The translations under genes were made by a program, and so were the position numbers. A stretch of DNA of 58,097 bases, taken from assembly GCA_028278425.1 (NCBI GenBank), contig JANQEJ010000296.1, forward strand, positions 1 to 58,097. The letters run 5' to 3'. Every line of letters starts with the position of its first letter. Position 1 is the first letter of the stretch. Positions 40,526-49,145 of the stretch are shown piece after piece. The notes below the pieces were generated by a model. That model ran no database searches. It had not been told where the DNA came from and was given only the letters and a program-made list of their open reading frames with translations. This stretch comes from Planctomycetota bacterium (lineage in GTDB: Bacteria > Planctomycetota > UBA1135 > GCA-002686595).

Positions 40526-42241
40526 CTACCCGTCGTACCGAAAGAACCCGTCCAGCCTCGCGTCGTCGGCCCGGAACCCCTCGCGGTACCCGCCGTCGAT
40601 CAGGCGCGGCTCGAACTCGAAGTGGAGCTCCTCGCCGCCGCGCTCCGCGTTGATGTAGTGCCCCTCGCCCTCGGGCGCGAAGCGGTCGAGCCCGAACCGG
40701 AAAGGCGTGTCCACCGACGGATCGATCCGCGGCCGGTCGGACTGCGTCGGGTAGTAGCCGCCGATGCGGTCGCCGGCGCGCAGGCCGGCCCGGCCGGCGG
40801 GGCTCTCGGGGTCGACCTCGGCGATGCGGCCGAAGTCGGCGCCTTCGCTCTCCAGGCGGATGCCGACGTAGGTCAGCTTGGTCGGGATGCGGCTGTGCTC
40901 GTAGCCGATCGACTCGAGCGCGACCCCCAGGTCGAGCGGCTCCATGCGGACGACGTGCCGCTCGTAGAAGTCGGCGAGCCCGTGCGTCTCCATCCAGGAA
41001 CGGATCGAGTCGTGCGAGAAACCGCCGTCCCCCTCGTGCAGGAAGTCGCGCATCATCTCGATCAGGCCGGGCCGCCCCTCGGCTCGCAGCGTCGCGTCCG
41101 CGTGAAACGCGAGGATCGCGCCGCCCTTGTACGCGAGGTCTTCGACATCACCCCCGCGCCAGCGGAGCTCGCCGTCGGCGAAGGACGCGTCGACGCGCGA
41201 GCGGATCGCCGTGCTCTCCCGGTCGTGCTCGCCTAGCCGTTCGGCGAACCAAGCACGCTCGATCAACCCGACCTGTGCCGCGTACCAGAGCGCGAAGTAC
41301 TCGGTGAAACCCTCGAAGAACCACTGCAGCGTCGGCTCGTGCGGGGAGAGGTAGCCGCCCAGCCAGAGATGGTGCAGCTCGTGCGCGTAGAGCGACGCCG
41401 AGTAGCCCGAGAGGCGGTCGCCCCACAGATACGGCTGCCCGAGCATGATCCCGCCCTCGACGCGCGTTCCTCCGCCGCCGGGTTCCAGGATGCCGATCCG
41501 CACCGGGTGCCGCGGCGGGTAGTCGAGCGCCTTCGCCATCGCGTGGACGAGATCCCGCGACGCGTCGAGCATCCGCTTCGACCAGTCGTCGCCCGGTCCG
41601 AATTGCACGACCTCGAACTCGATGCCCCCGCGCTTGCCGGTGGCGGTCCCGACCGGCTTCCCCATGTAGAGGAAGGTGTTGTGCGCGTCTTCCTCGAGCT
41701 CGATCTTCGCGCGACCCTTCGCGATGCCGCCCCAGCCCGTGAAGACCGTCCAACCGCGCGGCGCGACGATCTCGAGCGTGCGGTTCACGGCCAGCGTGAC
41801 GCCTCCTTCGAGCATCGGCCGCATCAGCGTGTTCGACGTGAAGCCTCCCGAGTACGTGGGAGCGCGACTCGGCAGGAGACCGTGGCGCTCCTCGGCGCGC
41901 GAGCCGACCGCGTTGGTGTTCATGCGGTAGCGCACCTCGATCGTGCCGTCCCAGTTCTTCGGGTACTCGACGACGAAGGACGCCGCGTCGTCGGGGTCGC
42001 GGTGAATCGGAGGCTCGGCCTCCAGCACGCGAAGGAAGTAGGAGTCGACCTCCGTCCACTCCCCCCAGTCGTCGAGCCGGAGCCCGACCGGGTGCTCGGG
42101 GCTGAGCTCGGTGATCTTCATCTCCACCTCCCAGGTCCCCGCCTCGTGGTCGTAGGTCAGGACGTAGGAGACGTCGGGATAGTCACCGCCCCGTGCCGCG
42201 GCCGGCGCGAGGGCGAGGATCAGGCTCGGAATCGCTTGCAT
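40526..42241 (-). CDS. secreted M61-type gluzincin metallopeptidase with C-terminal PDZ
   Basis: 571 residues, signal peptide QAIPSLILALAPAAARG. Zinc motif H287-E-L-H-H291 in YAHELHHLWLGG, with Glu310 (QWFFEGFTEYFAL) exactly 18 residues after the second His, the gluzincin spacing. This matches the glycyl aminopeptidase (M61) fold: N-terminal beta domain, thermolysin-like domain, then a PDZ-like segment (GADFGRIAEVDPESPAGRAG; LRAGDRIGGYYP) at about 470-520. Likely a periplasmic or surface peptidase. A second Glu (FTEYFA) is near the site. Divergent from the DUF1080 gene at 42306. Confidence 0.87.
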   Translation of the reverse strand: MQAIPSLILALAPAAARGGDYPDVSYVLTYDHEAGTWEVEMKITELSPEHPVGLRLDDWGEWTEVDSYFLRVLEAEPPIHRDPDDAASFVVEYPKNWDGTIEVRYRMNTNAVGSRAEERHGLLPSRAPTYSGGFTSNTLMRPMLEGGVTLAVNRTLEIVAPRGWTVFTGWGGIAKGRAKIELEEDAHNTFLYMGKPVGTATGKRGGIEFEVVQFGPGDDWSKRMLDASRDLVHAMAKALDYPPRHPVRIGILEPGGGGTRVEGGIMLGQPYLWGDRLSGYSASLYAHELHHLWLGGYLSPHEPTLQWFFEGFTEYFALWYAAQVGLIERAWFAERLGEHDRESTAIRSRVDASFADGELRWRGGDVEDLAYKGGAILAFHADATLRAEGRPGLIEMMRDFLHEGDGGFSHDSIRSWMETHGLADFYERHVVRMEPLDLGVALESIGYEHSRIPTKLTYVGIRLESEGADFGRIAEVDPESPAGRAGLRAGDRIGGYYPTQSDRPRIDPSVDTPFRFGLDRFAPEGEGHYINAERGGEELHFEFEPRLIDGGYREGFRADDARLDGFFRYDG

Positions 42242-42289
42242 GGCTCCGCATCAATGCCGCGCTGGGTCCGGATGTCCCACGAAAGCCGG

Positions 42290-42295
42290 TAGAAT
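42290..42295 (+). promoter_or_regulatory. -10 box TAGAAT before the DUF1080 gene
   Basis: TAGAAT ends 10 nt before ATG 42306, giving a predicted leader of only 3-4 nt. No -35 visible. Confidence 0.4.
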
Positions 42296-42305
42296 CCGCG
42301 CCATC

Positions 42306-43052
42306 ATGAAGATTCTCCTGCTTCTCGGTCTCCTCGCCGCGCTCGTTTCCCTCGCCGCCCAGGACGAACGCCCGGGCTACGACGACTCGCCCTACCTGCC
42401 CGACGGAAAGTGGCGCGTGCACGACAAGGCGCGTCCCTACCCGCCGGTCGTCACGCCCGGCTTGGGCGCGGCGCCGCCGTCGGACGCGGTCGTGCTCTTC
42501 GACGGGACGAGCGTCGACGCCTGGAAGGGCGGTCCGTGGGACGTCGTCGACGGCGCGATGGTCGTCAACGGGAAGGGCGGGATCGAGACCAAGGAGCACT
42601 TCGGCGACTGCCAGCTCCACGTCGAGTGGGCGACGCCGTTCGAGCTGCAGAGCGGCTCGCAGGGACGCGGCAACAGCGGCGTCTTTCTGATGGGCAAGTA
42701 CGAGATCCAGGTCCTCGACTCCTACGAGAACGCCACCTACGCGGACGGCCAGGCGGCCGCGATGTACGGCCAGCGCCCGCCGGACGTCAACGCCTGCCGC
42801 GAGCCCGGCGCGTGGCAGTCGTACGACATCTTCTTCCGCGCGCCGCGGTTCGAAGGCGACGAGCTGCGCTCCCCCGCCGTCGTCACCGTGCTCCACAACG
42901 GCGTCGTCGTCCACCACGCCGAGGAGTTCCTCGGCGCGACGACGCACAAGCGGCTCGCGAAGTACGCGCCGCACGCGGCCGAGGGGCCGGTCGCGCTGCA
43001 GGACCACGGCAACCCGGTGCGGTTCCGCAACATCTGGATCCGGCGGCTCTGA
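42306..43052 (+). CDS. secreted DUF1080 (3-keto-disaccharide hydrolase-type) protein
   Basis: 248 residues with a signal peptide (KILLLLGLLAALVSLAAQ). The jelly-roll domain shows DUF1080 marks: VVLFDGTSVDAWKGGPWDVV, GGIETKEHFGDCQLHVEWAT, GRGNSGVFLMGKYEIQVLDS, PGAWQSYDIFFRAPRF, VRFRNIWIRRL. The family (PF06439) is expanded in Planctomycetota. It has been linked to hydrolysis of 3-keto-glycosides and carries concanavalin-like folds. Exact substrate unknown. Confidence 0.9.
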   Translation: MKILLLLGLLAALVSLAAQDERPGYDDSPYLPDGKWRVHDKARPYPPVVTPGLGAAPPSDAVVLFDGTSVDAWKGGPWDVVDGAMVVNGKGGIETKEHFGDCQLHVEWATPFELQSGSQGRGNSGVFLMGKYEIQVLDSYENATYADGQAAAMYGQRPPDVNACREPGAWQSYDIFFRAPRFEGDELRSPAVVTVLHNGVVVHHAEEFLGATTHKRLAKYAPHAAEGPVALQDHGNPVRFRNIWIRRL

Positions 43053-43159
43053 GCTCGAGCGGCTCAACACCAGTACGACTGTGTGACGACGACGCGCCGG
43101 AGAAATCGGTTGCCGGCCCGCCTCTCCGCGACTAGGGTCGGGTTTGGAGGGAATGCCGC

Positions 43160-43744
43160 TTGGAGCTCGCAGCGCAAGGCTTGGGCGCAGTCCTCCCCCA
43201 ATCCGGGGGCGGCGATCGAGGGAAGTACAGCTCGCTACCGCCTCAGGGTCAGTACAAGAGAGTAAAGCTGAGGCTCGAAGGGTTGGTCCAAGAAGTCGAA
43301 GCCCTGCGAGATAGGCTCATCGGCCGGCTGACCTGGTGGAAGCGAACAAACCAGACCATCTCTTTCCTCGTTGCATTGACGGCGAGCGGATCGGCGGTCG
43401 CTGGGTGGTCGTTGTGGCAACAAGCGGAGTTCAGAACGGTGTGGGTCGGCCTCTCGGGTACGGCCGCCGTCCTGTCGCTCACCATGACCCACTTCGGAAT
43501 CCCCGGAAGCATCGAGAAGCGGGATCAGGTGCTCAACGACCTCTCCGACGTCCTCGTTCCCGCGAGGGGTCTTTTGGACGACCTCGAGGACAGGAGAAAA
43601 ACTGAGGCGGAGGCGAGTAAGGAGACCAACAAGCTGAAGATGAAGTTCGAGACGATCACGACGAAGAACAACCTCGATCCCCTGGTGAAGAAGCTGATCG
43701 GACGCAAGACGGGGGGTTCCGCTCGAGGCAAAGTTGATGGATAG
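43160..43744 (+). CDS. SLATT-like two-TM protein
   Basis: 194 residues from TTG, supported by GGAGGG eight bases upstream. The N-terminal helix is amphipathic (KLRLEGLVQEVEALRDRLIG), then WWKRTNQ leads into TM1 (about 66-85, ISFLVALTASGSAVAGWSLW), a short loop, and TM2 (about 93-112, TVWVGLSGTAAVLSLTMTHF). A long basic/acidic helical tail follows (LDDLEDRRKTEAEASKETNK). This layout resembles SLATT domains, 2-TM effectors predicted to form pores in nucleotide-signal conflict systems. Similarity is by pattern only. GC is lower than in neighbours. Overlaps the TPR gene by 8 nt, so the two are coupled. Confidence 0.7.
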   Translation: MELAAQGLGAVLPQSGGGDRGKYSSLPPQGQYKRVKLRLEGLVQEVEALRDRLIGRLTWWKRTNQTISFLVALTASGSAVAGWSLWQQAEFRTVWVGLSGTAAVLSLTMTHFGIPGSIEKRDQVLNDLSDVLVPARGLLDDLEDRRKTEAEASKETNKLKMKFETITTKNNLDPLVKKLIGRKTGGSARGKVDG

Positions 43745-44852
43745 TCGAGACGCCTCCGACACCGTGGGCGACAAGCCGCGGTTCATCAATGAGCAGGAGC
43801 ATGCTCTGGACGAGTTGCGCGGAAGGGGCGATCAGGACGCGGTCGTGCGTGCCCTTGTCGAATTGGCGACAAGCTACTGGCGGGTTGGTGAAGTGAAGAC
43901 CGCCCTAGAGAAGCTGGAGGAGGCATGGCGCCTCGCGGAAGATCAAGGAAACCACCCGTTGGCTGCGAACGTGCTCGCCAACCTTGGCGCGGCCTTGGCG
44001 AATACCGGACAACTGGGACCCGCCGTTGAGAAATACGAGCGCTCGCTGACTCTGCTCGATCCGGAGACCGATCTGGGTGCCATGGCACCCATCTATGCGA
44101 GCCTGGGGTTAGCCTTACGAGACCTGGGCGACCACGACGAAGCAAAGAGACACTTCCAGAACGGGATCGGGGCCTTTCGGAACGCGGGAGACGTGGAAAG
44201 TGCGGTAAGCGCTCTCAACGATCTGGCCTTGATTCACCAGGACGATGCGGACCTGGACGGCGCCTTCAAGTGCCTTCAAGAAGCTCTCGACCTTGCGAAG
44301 TCGCAAGAAGGCGAAGACAGCCTCGTGGCCAGGACATTGAGCAATCTTGGACGACTCCAGACTGCGCAAGGAAAGGGCGTCGAGGCGCGAGAGAGTCTGG
44401 AAACGGCGCTTGAGCTCGCCAGCGGGGGGCAAGACGTCGGAACTCTGATCAGTCTCGGCATGATCTTCGCGGACCTGGGCAACCACGAGAAGGCCATCGA
44501 GTGCTTCGAAAGGTCTCAAGCCATCGCCCGCGACATGGGGTGGGCGGTCGATGAGGCCAACGCCCTCTTCTACCTGGCAAGGATCCATGCGGGCTTGGGC
44601 GATCACGAGCGAGCGCTCGATTACTACTCCATGAGCGGGCGCATGGCCGACCAGATGGGTGACCGCGGATCGATGGCGATGATCTCCTGGAATGCCGGCC
44701 TGTCTCTGTTGGCGATGGAAAGGGCCGAGGAAGCCCTGGCTGCGATGCACGATGCCGTCAACTACTGGCGTGAAATCGGCGCTCCGGATGCCGAGGAACA
44801 CGCCAAGGCCTTGAGCGAGTTTGAAGCCAAGGTCAACCCTACCCCATCCTAG
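43737..44852 (+). CDS. TPR-repeat protein coupled to the SLATT-like gene
   Basis: 371 residues from ATG 43737, overlapping the previous stop by 8 nt. About eight TPR units of the 40-residue Rapsyn/Kinesin-light-chain kind: NVLANLGAALANTGQLGPAV, PIYASLGLALRDLGDHDEAK, SALNDLALIHQDDADLDGAF, RTLSNLGRLQTAQGKGVEAR, ALFYLARIHAGLGDHERALD. No enzymatic domain, signal peptide or TM helix. Probably a cytosolic sensor or scaffold for the membrane partner. Converges on the sulfatase with overlapping CTAG stops. Confidence 0.82.
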   Translation: MDSRDASDTVGDKPRFINEQEHALDELRGRGDQDAVVRALVELATSYWRVGEVKTALEKLEEAWRLAEDQGNHPLAANVLANLGAALANTGQLGPAVEKYERSLTLLDPETDLGAMAPIYASLGLALRDLGDHDEAKRHFQNGIGAFRNAGDVESAVSALNDLALIHQDDADLDGAFKCLQEALDLAKSQEGEDSLVARTLSNLGRLQTAQGKGVEARESLETALELASGGQDVGTLISLGMIFADLGNHEKAIECFERSQAIARDMGWAVDEANALFYLARIHAGLGDHERALDYYSMSGRMADQMGDRGSMAMISWNAGLSLLAMERAEEALAAMHDAVNYWREIGAPDAEEHAKALSEFEAKVNPTPS

Positions 44853-46273
44853 TCCTTCTCGAAGTCCGGATTCGGCTCCGGGAACCTTGCCCCCATGGCG
44901 GCGAGCCGTTCGTTGAGCTTCGCGAGGAGCCGTTGGGCGCGCTCGGGCTGCGCGCCGGCGAGGTCGCGCTCCTCGCCAACGTCCTCCGCCAGATCGTAGA
45001 GCTCGACCGCGCCGGTCTCGTAGCGGTGGATCAGCTTCCAGTCGCCCTCGCGGATCGCGCTGTAGGGTTGGATGCGGGTCCCCCACCAGTAGTGCGGGAA
45101 GTGCCAGAGCAGCGTGTCGCGGTCCGGCGTGCCCTTGCCTTCGAGGAGCGGCAGCAGGTTCGCGCCGTCGATCGTCCGGTCGGCGGGCAGCTCGGCGCCG
45201 GCCGCGGCGGCGATCGTGGGGAAGAGGTCGATGCTGCACACCGGCTCGTGGTGGACTTCGCCGGCGGGAACGCGCGCGGGCCAGTGAACAAGGAACGGAA
45301 CGCGGGAGCCTCCTTCGTACGCGTACCCCTTGCCCTTGCGCAGCGGCGCGTTGTCCGTGGCGCGGAAATGAACCGCGCCGCCGTTGTCGGACGTGTAGAC
45401 GATCAAGGTGTTCTCGAGCAGGTCGTGCTCCTCGAGCGCCGCCAGGATGCGTCCGACCGCGTCGTCCACGCTCTCGACCATCGCCGCGTAGACCGGAAAG
45501 TCGTGATTCGACGCTTCCTTCTCCTCGTACTTCGCGACCGTCTCCGCCTTCGCGCGGATCGGCGAGTGCACGGCGTAGTGCGCCATGTAGAGGAAGAAGT
45601 GCTCGTCGGCGTGAGCGTCGATAAACCGGACGGCCTCGTCCGCCTCGCGGTCGGTGAGATACTCGCCCTCCCGGCGCGGCGGCAGCCCGCGGATCCCGTC
45701 GAAGCCGCCGCCGGCGTACGGATCGAAGTAGCTCGGCGGATGGCCGACCTGAAAACCTCCACGGTTGAAGTCGAAGCCCTGGTCCTCGGGCAGATGTCCC
45801 TCCGGTCCGAGGTGCCACTTGCCGACGTGGCACGTCGCGTAGCCCAACGGTTTCAGCAGCTCGGCGATCGTGACCTCGCCGTCCTCGAGCCAGGCCTTGT
45901 TCCGCGGTGTAAGCATGCGCCGTCCGCGCGGTAGGTCGAAGCCGTCGAGGTTCTCGTTCTTCGCGAGCGCCTTCTGCGCCTCCGGGCCGGCGTGGTGAAT
46001 CCAGTCGGTGATCCCGACCCGCGCCGGATACCGGCCGGTCAGCACGGCCGCGCGCGTCGGCGAGCAGACCGCGCTGGCGGCGTAGCCCTGCGTGAAACGC
46101 GCCCCGCCGGCGGCGAGGCGGTCGACGTTCGGCGTCTCGTAGTACGTGCTCCCCTGGCAGGCGGCATCGGTCCACCCGAGGTCGTCGACGAGGATCAGGA
46201 CGACGTTGGGACGGCGCTCGTCCGAAGCGAAAGACGGGGAAGCGAGAGCCAGGGCGAGGAGAAGAGCGCGCAT
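44849..46273 (-). CDS. secreted sulfatase (arylsulfatase A-like)
   Basis: 474 residues, signal peptide RALLLALALASPSFA from ATG 46273 (an upstream in-frame ATG at 46288 adds only five residues). Metal ligands in VVLILVDDLGWTDAACQG (D30, D31), formylglycine site C70-S-P-T-R in SAVCSPTRAAVLTGRYP, HVGKWHLG, and YTSDNGGAV. The anaerobic/aerobic maturase recognises C-x-P-S/A-R; here Thr replaces Ser, as in many type I sulfatases. Likely acts on sulfated polysaccharides. High GC, unlike the two signalling genes on either side, so it is probably core genome. Confidence 0.92.
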   Translation of the reverse strand: MRALLLALALASPSFASDERRPNVVLILVDDLGWTDAACQGSTYYETPNVDRLAAGGARFTQGYAASAVCSPTRAAVLTGRYPARVGITDWIHHAGPEAQKALAKNENLDGFDLPRGRRMLTPRNKAWLEDGEVTIAELLKPLGYATCHVGKWHLGPEGHLPEDQGFDFNRGGFQVGHPPSYFDPYAGGGFDGIRGLPPRREGEYLTDREADEAVRFIDAHADEHFFLYMAHYAVHSPIRAKAETVAKYEEKEASNHDFPVYAAMVESVDDAVGRILAALEEHDLLENTLIVYTSDNGGAVHFRATDNAPLRKGKGYAYEGGSRVPFLVHWPARVPAGEVHHEPVCSIDLFPTIAAAAGAELPADRTIDGANLLPLLEGKGTPDRDTLLWHFPHYWWGTRIQPYSAIREGDWKLIHRYETGAVELYDLAEDVGEERDLAGAQPERAQRLLAKLNERLAAMGARFPEPNPDFEKD

Positions 46274-46339
46274 CACGCCGGCGATCATAGAACGAAGCCG
46301 GACGCGGGGCCTCTCTCGTCGTTCTCGGAAGCGGTCCGC

Positions 46340-46345
46340 TAGAAT
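46340..46345 (+). promoter_or_regulatory. -10 box TAGAAT, leaderless start of the cyclase gene
   Basis: Consensus-like TAGAAT ends 6 nt before ATG 46352, so the mRNA should be leaderless. No -35 visible. Confidence 0.45.
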
Positions 46346-46351
46346 CCCGCC

Positions 46352-48415
46352 ATGGAGGAGGAGAAGAAGACCGAAGTCGAGGACGCTCCGGAAGAGAGCG
46401 AGCCGCAGAGCCAGACCGTCGAACGCTGGATCGCGATGATCCGGGCGGCCGAGGGGCGTGGCGCCCACCTCGTCGCACACGATCGCGCACTGAAAGCGGT
46501 CAAGGAACACCCGCGGGACGAGGAACTCCGCTACTACGCGATCCTGACGATGCTGAACACCGGGTCGCGACAACGAGCGCGCGAAGAGTATCGAAAGTGG
46601 TTCTCTTCGCCCGGGACTTTCGCGGAAGTCTCCATGGGGACCGTGCGCACGCCACTGCACCGCGACGTCGTCGTGCTGCCCGGCCGCATCGACAAGGACG
46701 AGGCGATCGAGCGCTTCCGCATGAAAGGCGATCGGAGCATGTTCGCCAGGGCGGCACGCCGGTACGAGCACGGTTACCACAAGAGCGAGCGTCATTACTT
46801 TCCCGGCATCAACGCGGCGGCGCTCTGGTTCTTGAGCGGAAGAGAGAAACGCGCTCACACAATCGCAACGGAAGTGCTCGGTCAATGCAGGAGGCTCGAG
46901 AAGCTGCACCAGACGGAGGAGCAGCGAACTCTCACCGGCGCACACCCGATCGGCGACGCCACGGAAGCAGCGGCTCAATCCCGCTGGGAGGAGCAACGTT
47001 ACTACGTCGCGGCGACGGAGGCCGAGGCCCTCCTGATCCTCGAGCGCTGGGACGAGCTCAAGGCCGCTCTCAAGAGAGTCTTGAAACGGTCCGGCCGCAT
47101 CTGGGGGCGCCTCGCAAAGACACGCAGGCAGTTGCTGTTGATCGAAGAAGTGCGCCGGCAAGGGGACGTACGGATCGAGGAGGCTCTGAAGATCCCGCGC
47201 GTTGTCCAATACTGCGGTCACATCTTCCGGGCGAACAAGAAGCAAGAAGCCTCTTTGATCCCGCAGATCGAGGGTTATCTCGACGCAGCGGACGTGCAGT
47301 ACGGCTACGGGTGCCTTGCGGCGGGATCGGACATCCTGATCGCCGAGAGCCTCCTGGCCCGGGGGGCGGAATTGCACCTCGTGTTCCCGTTTCAGGTGGA
47401 AGACTACGTCCGCTTCTCGGTCCGCCCCTTCGGAAAGCAATGGGAGGATCGGTTCTGGGCCTGCCACGAGCAGGCGACCGAGATCCAGCTCGCCAGTGAA
47501 GACGGCGACGTCGCCGACGACGTTCTTTTCAGCTACGGGAGCAAGGTCGCCATGGGGATGGCCATGCTGCGCGCGCGCGCGATGGAAACGGAGGTGCAGC
47601 AGCTTGTGGTTTGGGATCAGAAGCGACGACCCTGGCAAGCTGGGACCGCAGCAGAGGTGACGTATTGGGAGAAGAACATCTCCAAGAAGAAGCCGCAGGC
47701 TTGGCCGCATCGGCAGAGCGAGACCGCGGCCGACATGGAGCACGAAGGGAAGAACACTGCGAAGAACTTCGCGAATGAGAATCGTCGCCAATTGCGGACC
47801 GCGGTCATTCCCTTTCAGCGCAGCGGCTCCGTCGCCGCCAAGAAGAGGCGAAAGCAAGAGCTGGATAGCGGCCTCGACCGCACGATGATGGCCATGCTCT
47901 TTGCCGACCTGAAAGGCTTCAGCAAGCTCCAGGAGAAAGAGCTCGGCCGCTTCCAGACCAAGGTGATGAAGGCCGTCGCGGAAGCCATTGGCAAGGCGCT
48001 GGACGGCAAGCGCGCTTCGGAGACAAACACATGGGGGGACGCGGTGTACCTCGTCCTCGAGAACGCTCGCCTCGCTGCGCGTTGCGCGGTGAACATGCAG
48101 GACGCGCTGGAAAAGTACGCCAAGAAGAAGCTCCAGCTTCGCGTGGGCGGGCACTTCGGGCCCGTCTACAAGGGGCAGGACTACATTCGCAACTTGCCGG
48201 ACGTCTACTTCGGATCGCACGTGACGCGCGCCGCTCGCGTCGAGCCGATCACCTCACCCGGCGAGGTCTTCGTGACCGCCGCGTTCGCCGCCCAGCTCTG
48301 CATCGAAGGCGGCTACGACGAGTTCTCGTGCGAGTACGTGGGCCGCGTCGACCTCGCCAAGGGGTACCAGAGCGACTTCCCGCTTTACCTCTTGCGGCGC
48401 CGCCCCGGAACGTAG
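46352..48415 (+). CDS. TPR(TRAFs-binding-like)-SLOG-class III nucleotide cyclase fusion
   Basis: 687 residues, no signal or TM. Residues about 20-280 are helical, with HYFPGINAAALWFLSGRE and YYVAATEAEALLILERWDEL as in TRAFs-binding/TPR-S sensor domains. Residues about 288-420 look like a SLOG Rossmann domain (YCGHIFRANKKQEASLIPQI; YGCLAAGSDILIAESLLARG; ELHLVFPF; WEDRFWACHEQATEI). Residues about 510-687 are a class III cyclase: metal Asp D519 (FADLKGFSKL), D563 (TWGDAVYLVL), and the transition-state Arg R629 in SHVTRAARVEP, with Thr625 replacing the usual Asn. This suggests altered chemistry or nucleotide choice. A ligand-sensing protein making a cyclic nucleotide is inferred. GC is reduced relative to neighbours. 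Confidence 0.85.
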   Translation: MEEEKKTEVEDAPEESEPQSQTVERWIAMIRAAEGRGAHLVAHDRALKAVKEHPRDEELRYYAILTMLNTGSRQRAREEYRKWFSSPGTFAEVSMGTVRTPLHRDVVVLPGRIDKDEAIERFRMKGDRSMFARAARRYEHGYHKSERHYFPGINAAALWFLSGREKRAHTIATEVLGQCRRLEKLHQTEEQRTLTGAHPIGDATEAAAQSRWEEQRYYVAATEAEALLILERWDELKAALKRVLKRSGRIWGRLAKTRRQLLLIEEVRRQGDVRIEEALKIPRVVQYCGHIFRANKKQEASLIPQIEGYLDAADVQYGYGCLAAGSDILIAESLLARGAELHLVFPFQVEDYVRFSVRPFGKQWEDRFWACHEQATEIQLASEDGDVADDVLFSYGSKVAMGMAMLRARAMETEVQQLVVWDQKRRPWQAGTAAEVTYWEKNISKKKPQAWPHRQSETAADMEHEGKNTAKNFANENRRQLRTAVIPFQRSGSVAAKKRRKQELDSGLDRTMMAMLFADLKGFSKLQEKELGRFQTKVMKAVAEAIGKALDGKRASETNTWGDAVYLVLENARLAARCAVNMQDALEKYAKKKLQLRVGGHFGPVYKGQDYIRNLPDVYFGSHVTRAARVEPITSPGEVFVTAAFAAQLCIEGGYDEFSCEYVGRVDLAKGYQSDFPLYLLRRRPGT

Positions 48416-48439
48416 GGGGGGACGGCGGCCTCCGCGGGA

Positions 48440-49045
48440 TCAGCTCTCCTCTTCGGGGGGCAGGCCGAGGAACCTCCGGATCGCCGCTTGGTCGTCGTGG
48501 TTGCCGAAGGAGCCGGAGGTGACACGATAGACGCCTGACGTGACGCCGTCGCGAGGGGTCTCGTGGAGGTAGTCGAAGATGACGAAGTAGCGCTGCTCGG
48601 GCGTGCAGAGCTCCGCGCGAAGCATGCGGATCACGCCCTGGTCTTCGTCGACCTCGAAGTCGACGCCGGCGACGGCGGGACCGTCCGACAGCAGCATGCG
48701 AACCGTCCCGGGCTCGATGGGCCCGTTGGTCGTCCACGTCCAGGGCACGGCGCGCACGCCGATCGCGGTGACCTCGTCCTCGGTGGCCGGCTCTTCGAGG
48801 GTGAGCAAGCCGGACTCGGTATCGAAGCTCCACTCGGCGGCGGTGAGCGCCTCCCCGTCGACCAGCACGCTCGACACCGAAGCGAGGACGAAGCCCGATC
48901 GAAAGACGTTCGGCCGGTCCGTCGCGCGGACGTTCACGCCGACGGACGGACCGGCGACGTCACCGCTCGGAGGTGCGGGCTCCGCCGCCCTGCATCCCGC
49001 CGCGAGAACGATTGAGAAGACGCCTTGAAGAACTCGAGCGGCCAT
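48440..49045 (-). CDS. putative lipoprotein of unknown function
   Basis: 201 residues from ATG 49045, preceded by GGAGG. Leader AARVLQGVFSIVLAAGC fits a lipoprotein signal (Cys18). The mature part is a beta-rich domain (VNVRATDRPNVFRSGFVLAS; WSFDTESGLLTLEEPATEDE; AVAGVDFEVDEDQGVIRML; RYFVIFDYLHETPRDGVTS) with a proline/acidic tail. No family recognised. It converges on the cyclase gene. Confidence 0.72.
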   Translation of the reverse strand: MAARVLQGVFSIVLAAGCRAAEPAPPSGDVAGPSVGVNVRATDRPNVFRSGFVLASVSSVLVDGEALTAAEWSFDTESGLLTLEEPATEDEVTAIGVRAVPWTWTTNGPIEPGTVRMLLSDGPAVAGVDFEVDEDQGVIRMLRAELCTPEQRYFVIFDYLHETPRDGVTSGVYRVTSGSFGNHDDQAAIRRFLGLPPEEES

Positions 49046-49145
49046 TGGGCTACCTCCGGGAATCAAGCCCAGTTGGATCGGGCGCTACGCTAGCACGCTT
49101 GCGTTCGCTCGGCCGTCAGCAAGAGTGCGCAGGCGCGAAGCGATC

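Noticed and set aside
44849..46273. Sulfatase as part of the cyclase/SLATT signalling unit
   Set aside because: Opposite strand, high GC and a typical secreted planctomycete sulfatase; more likely core genome between two acquired pieces.
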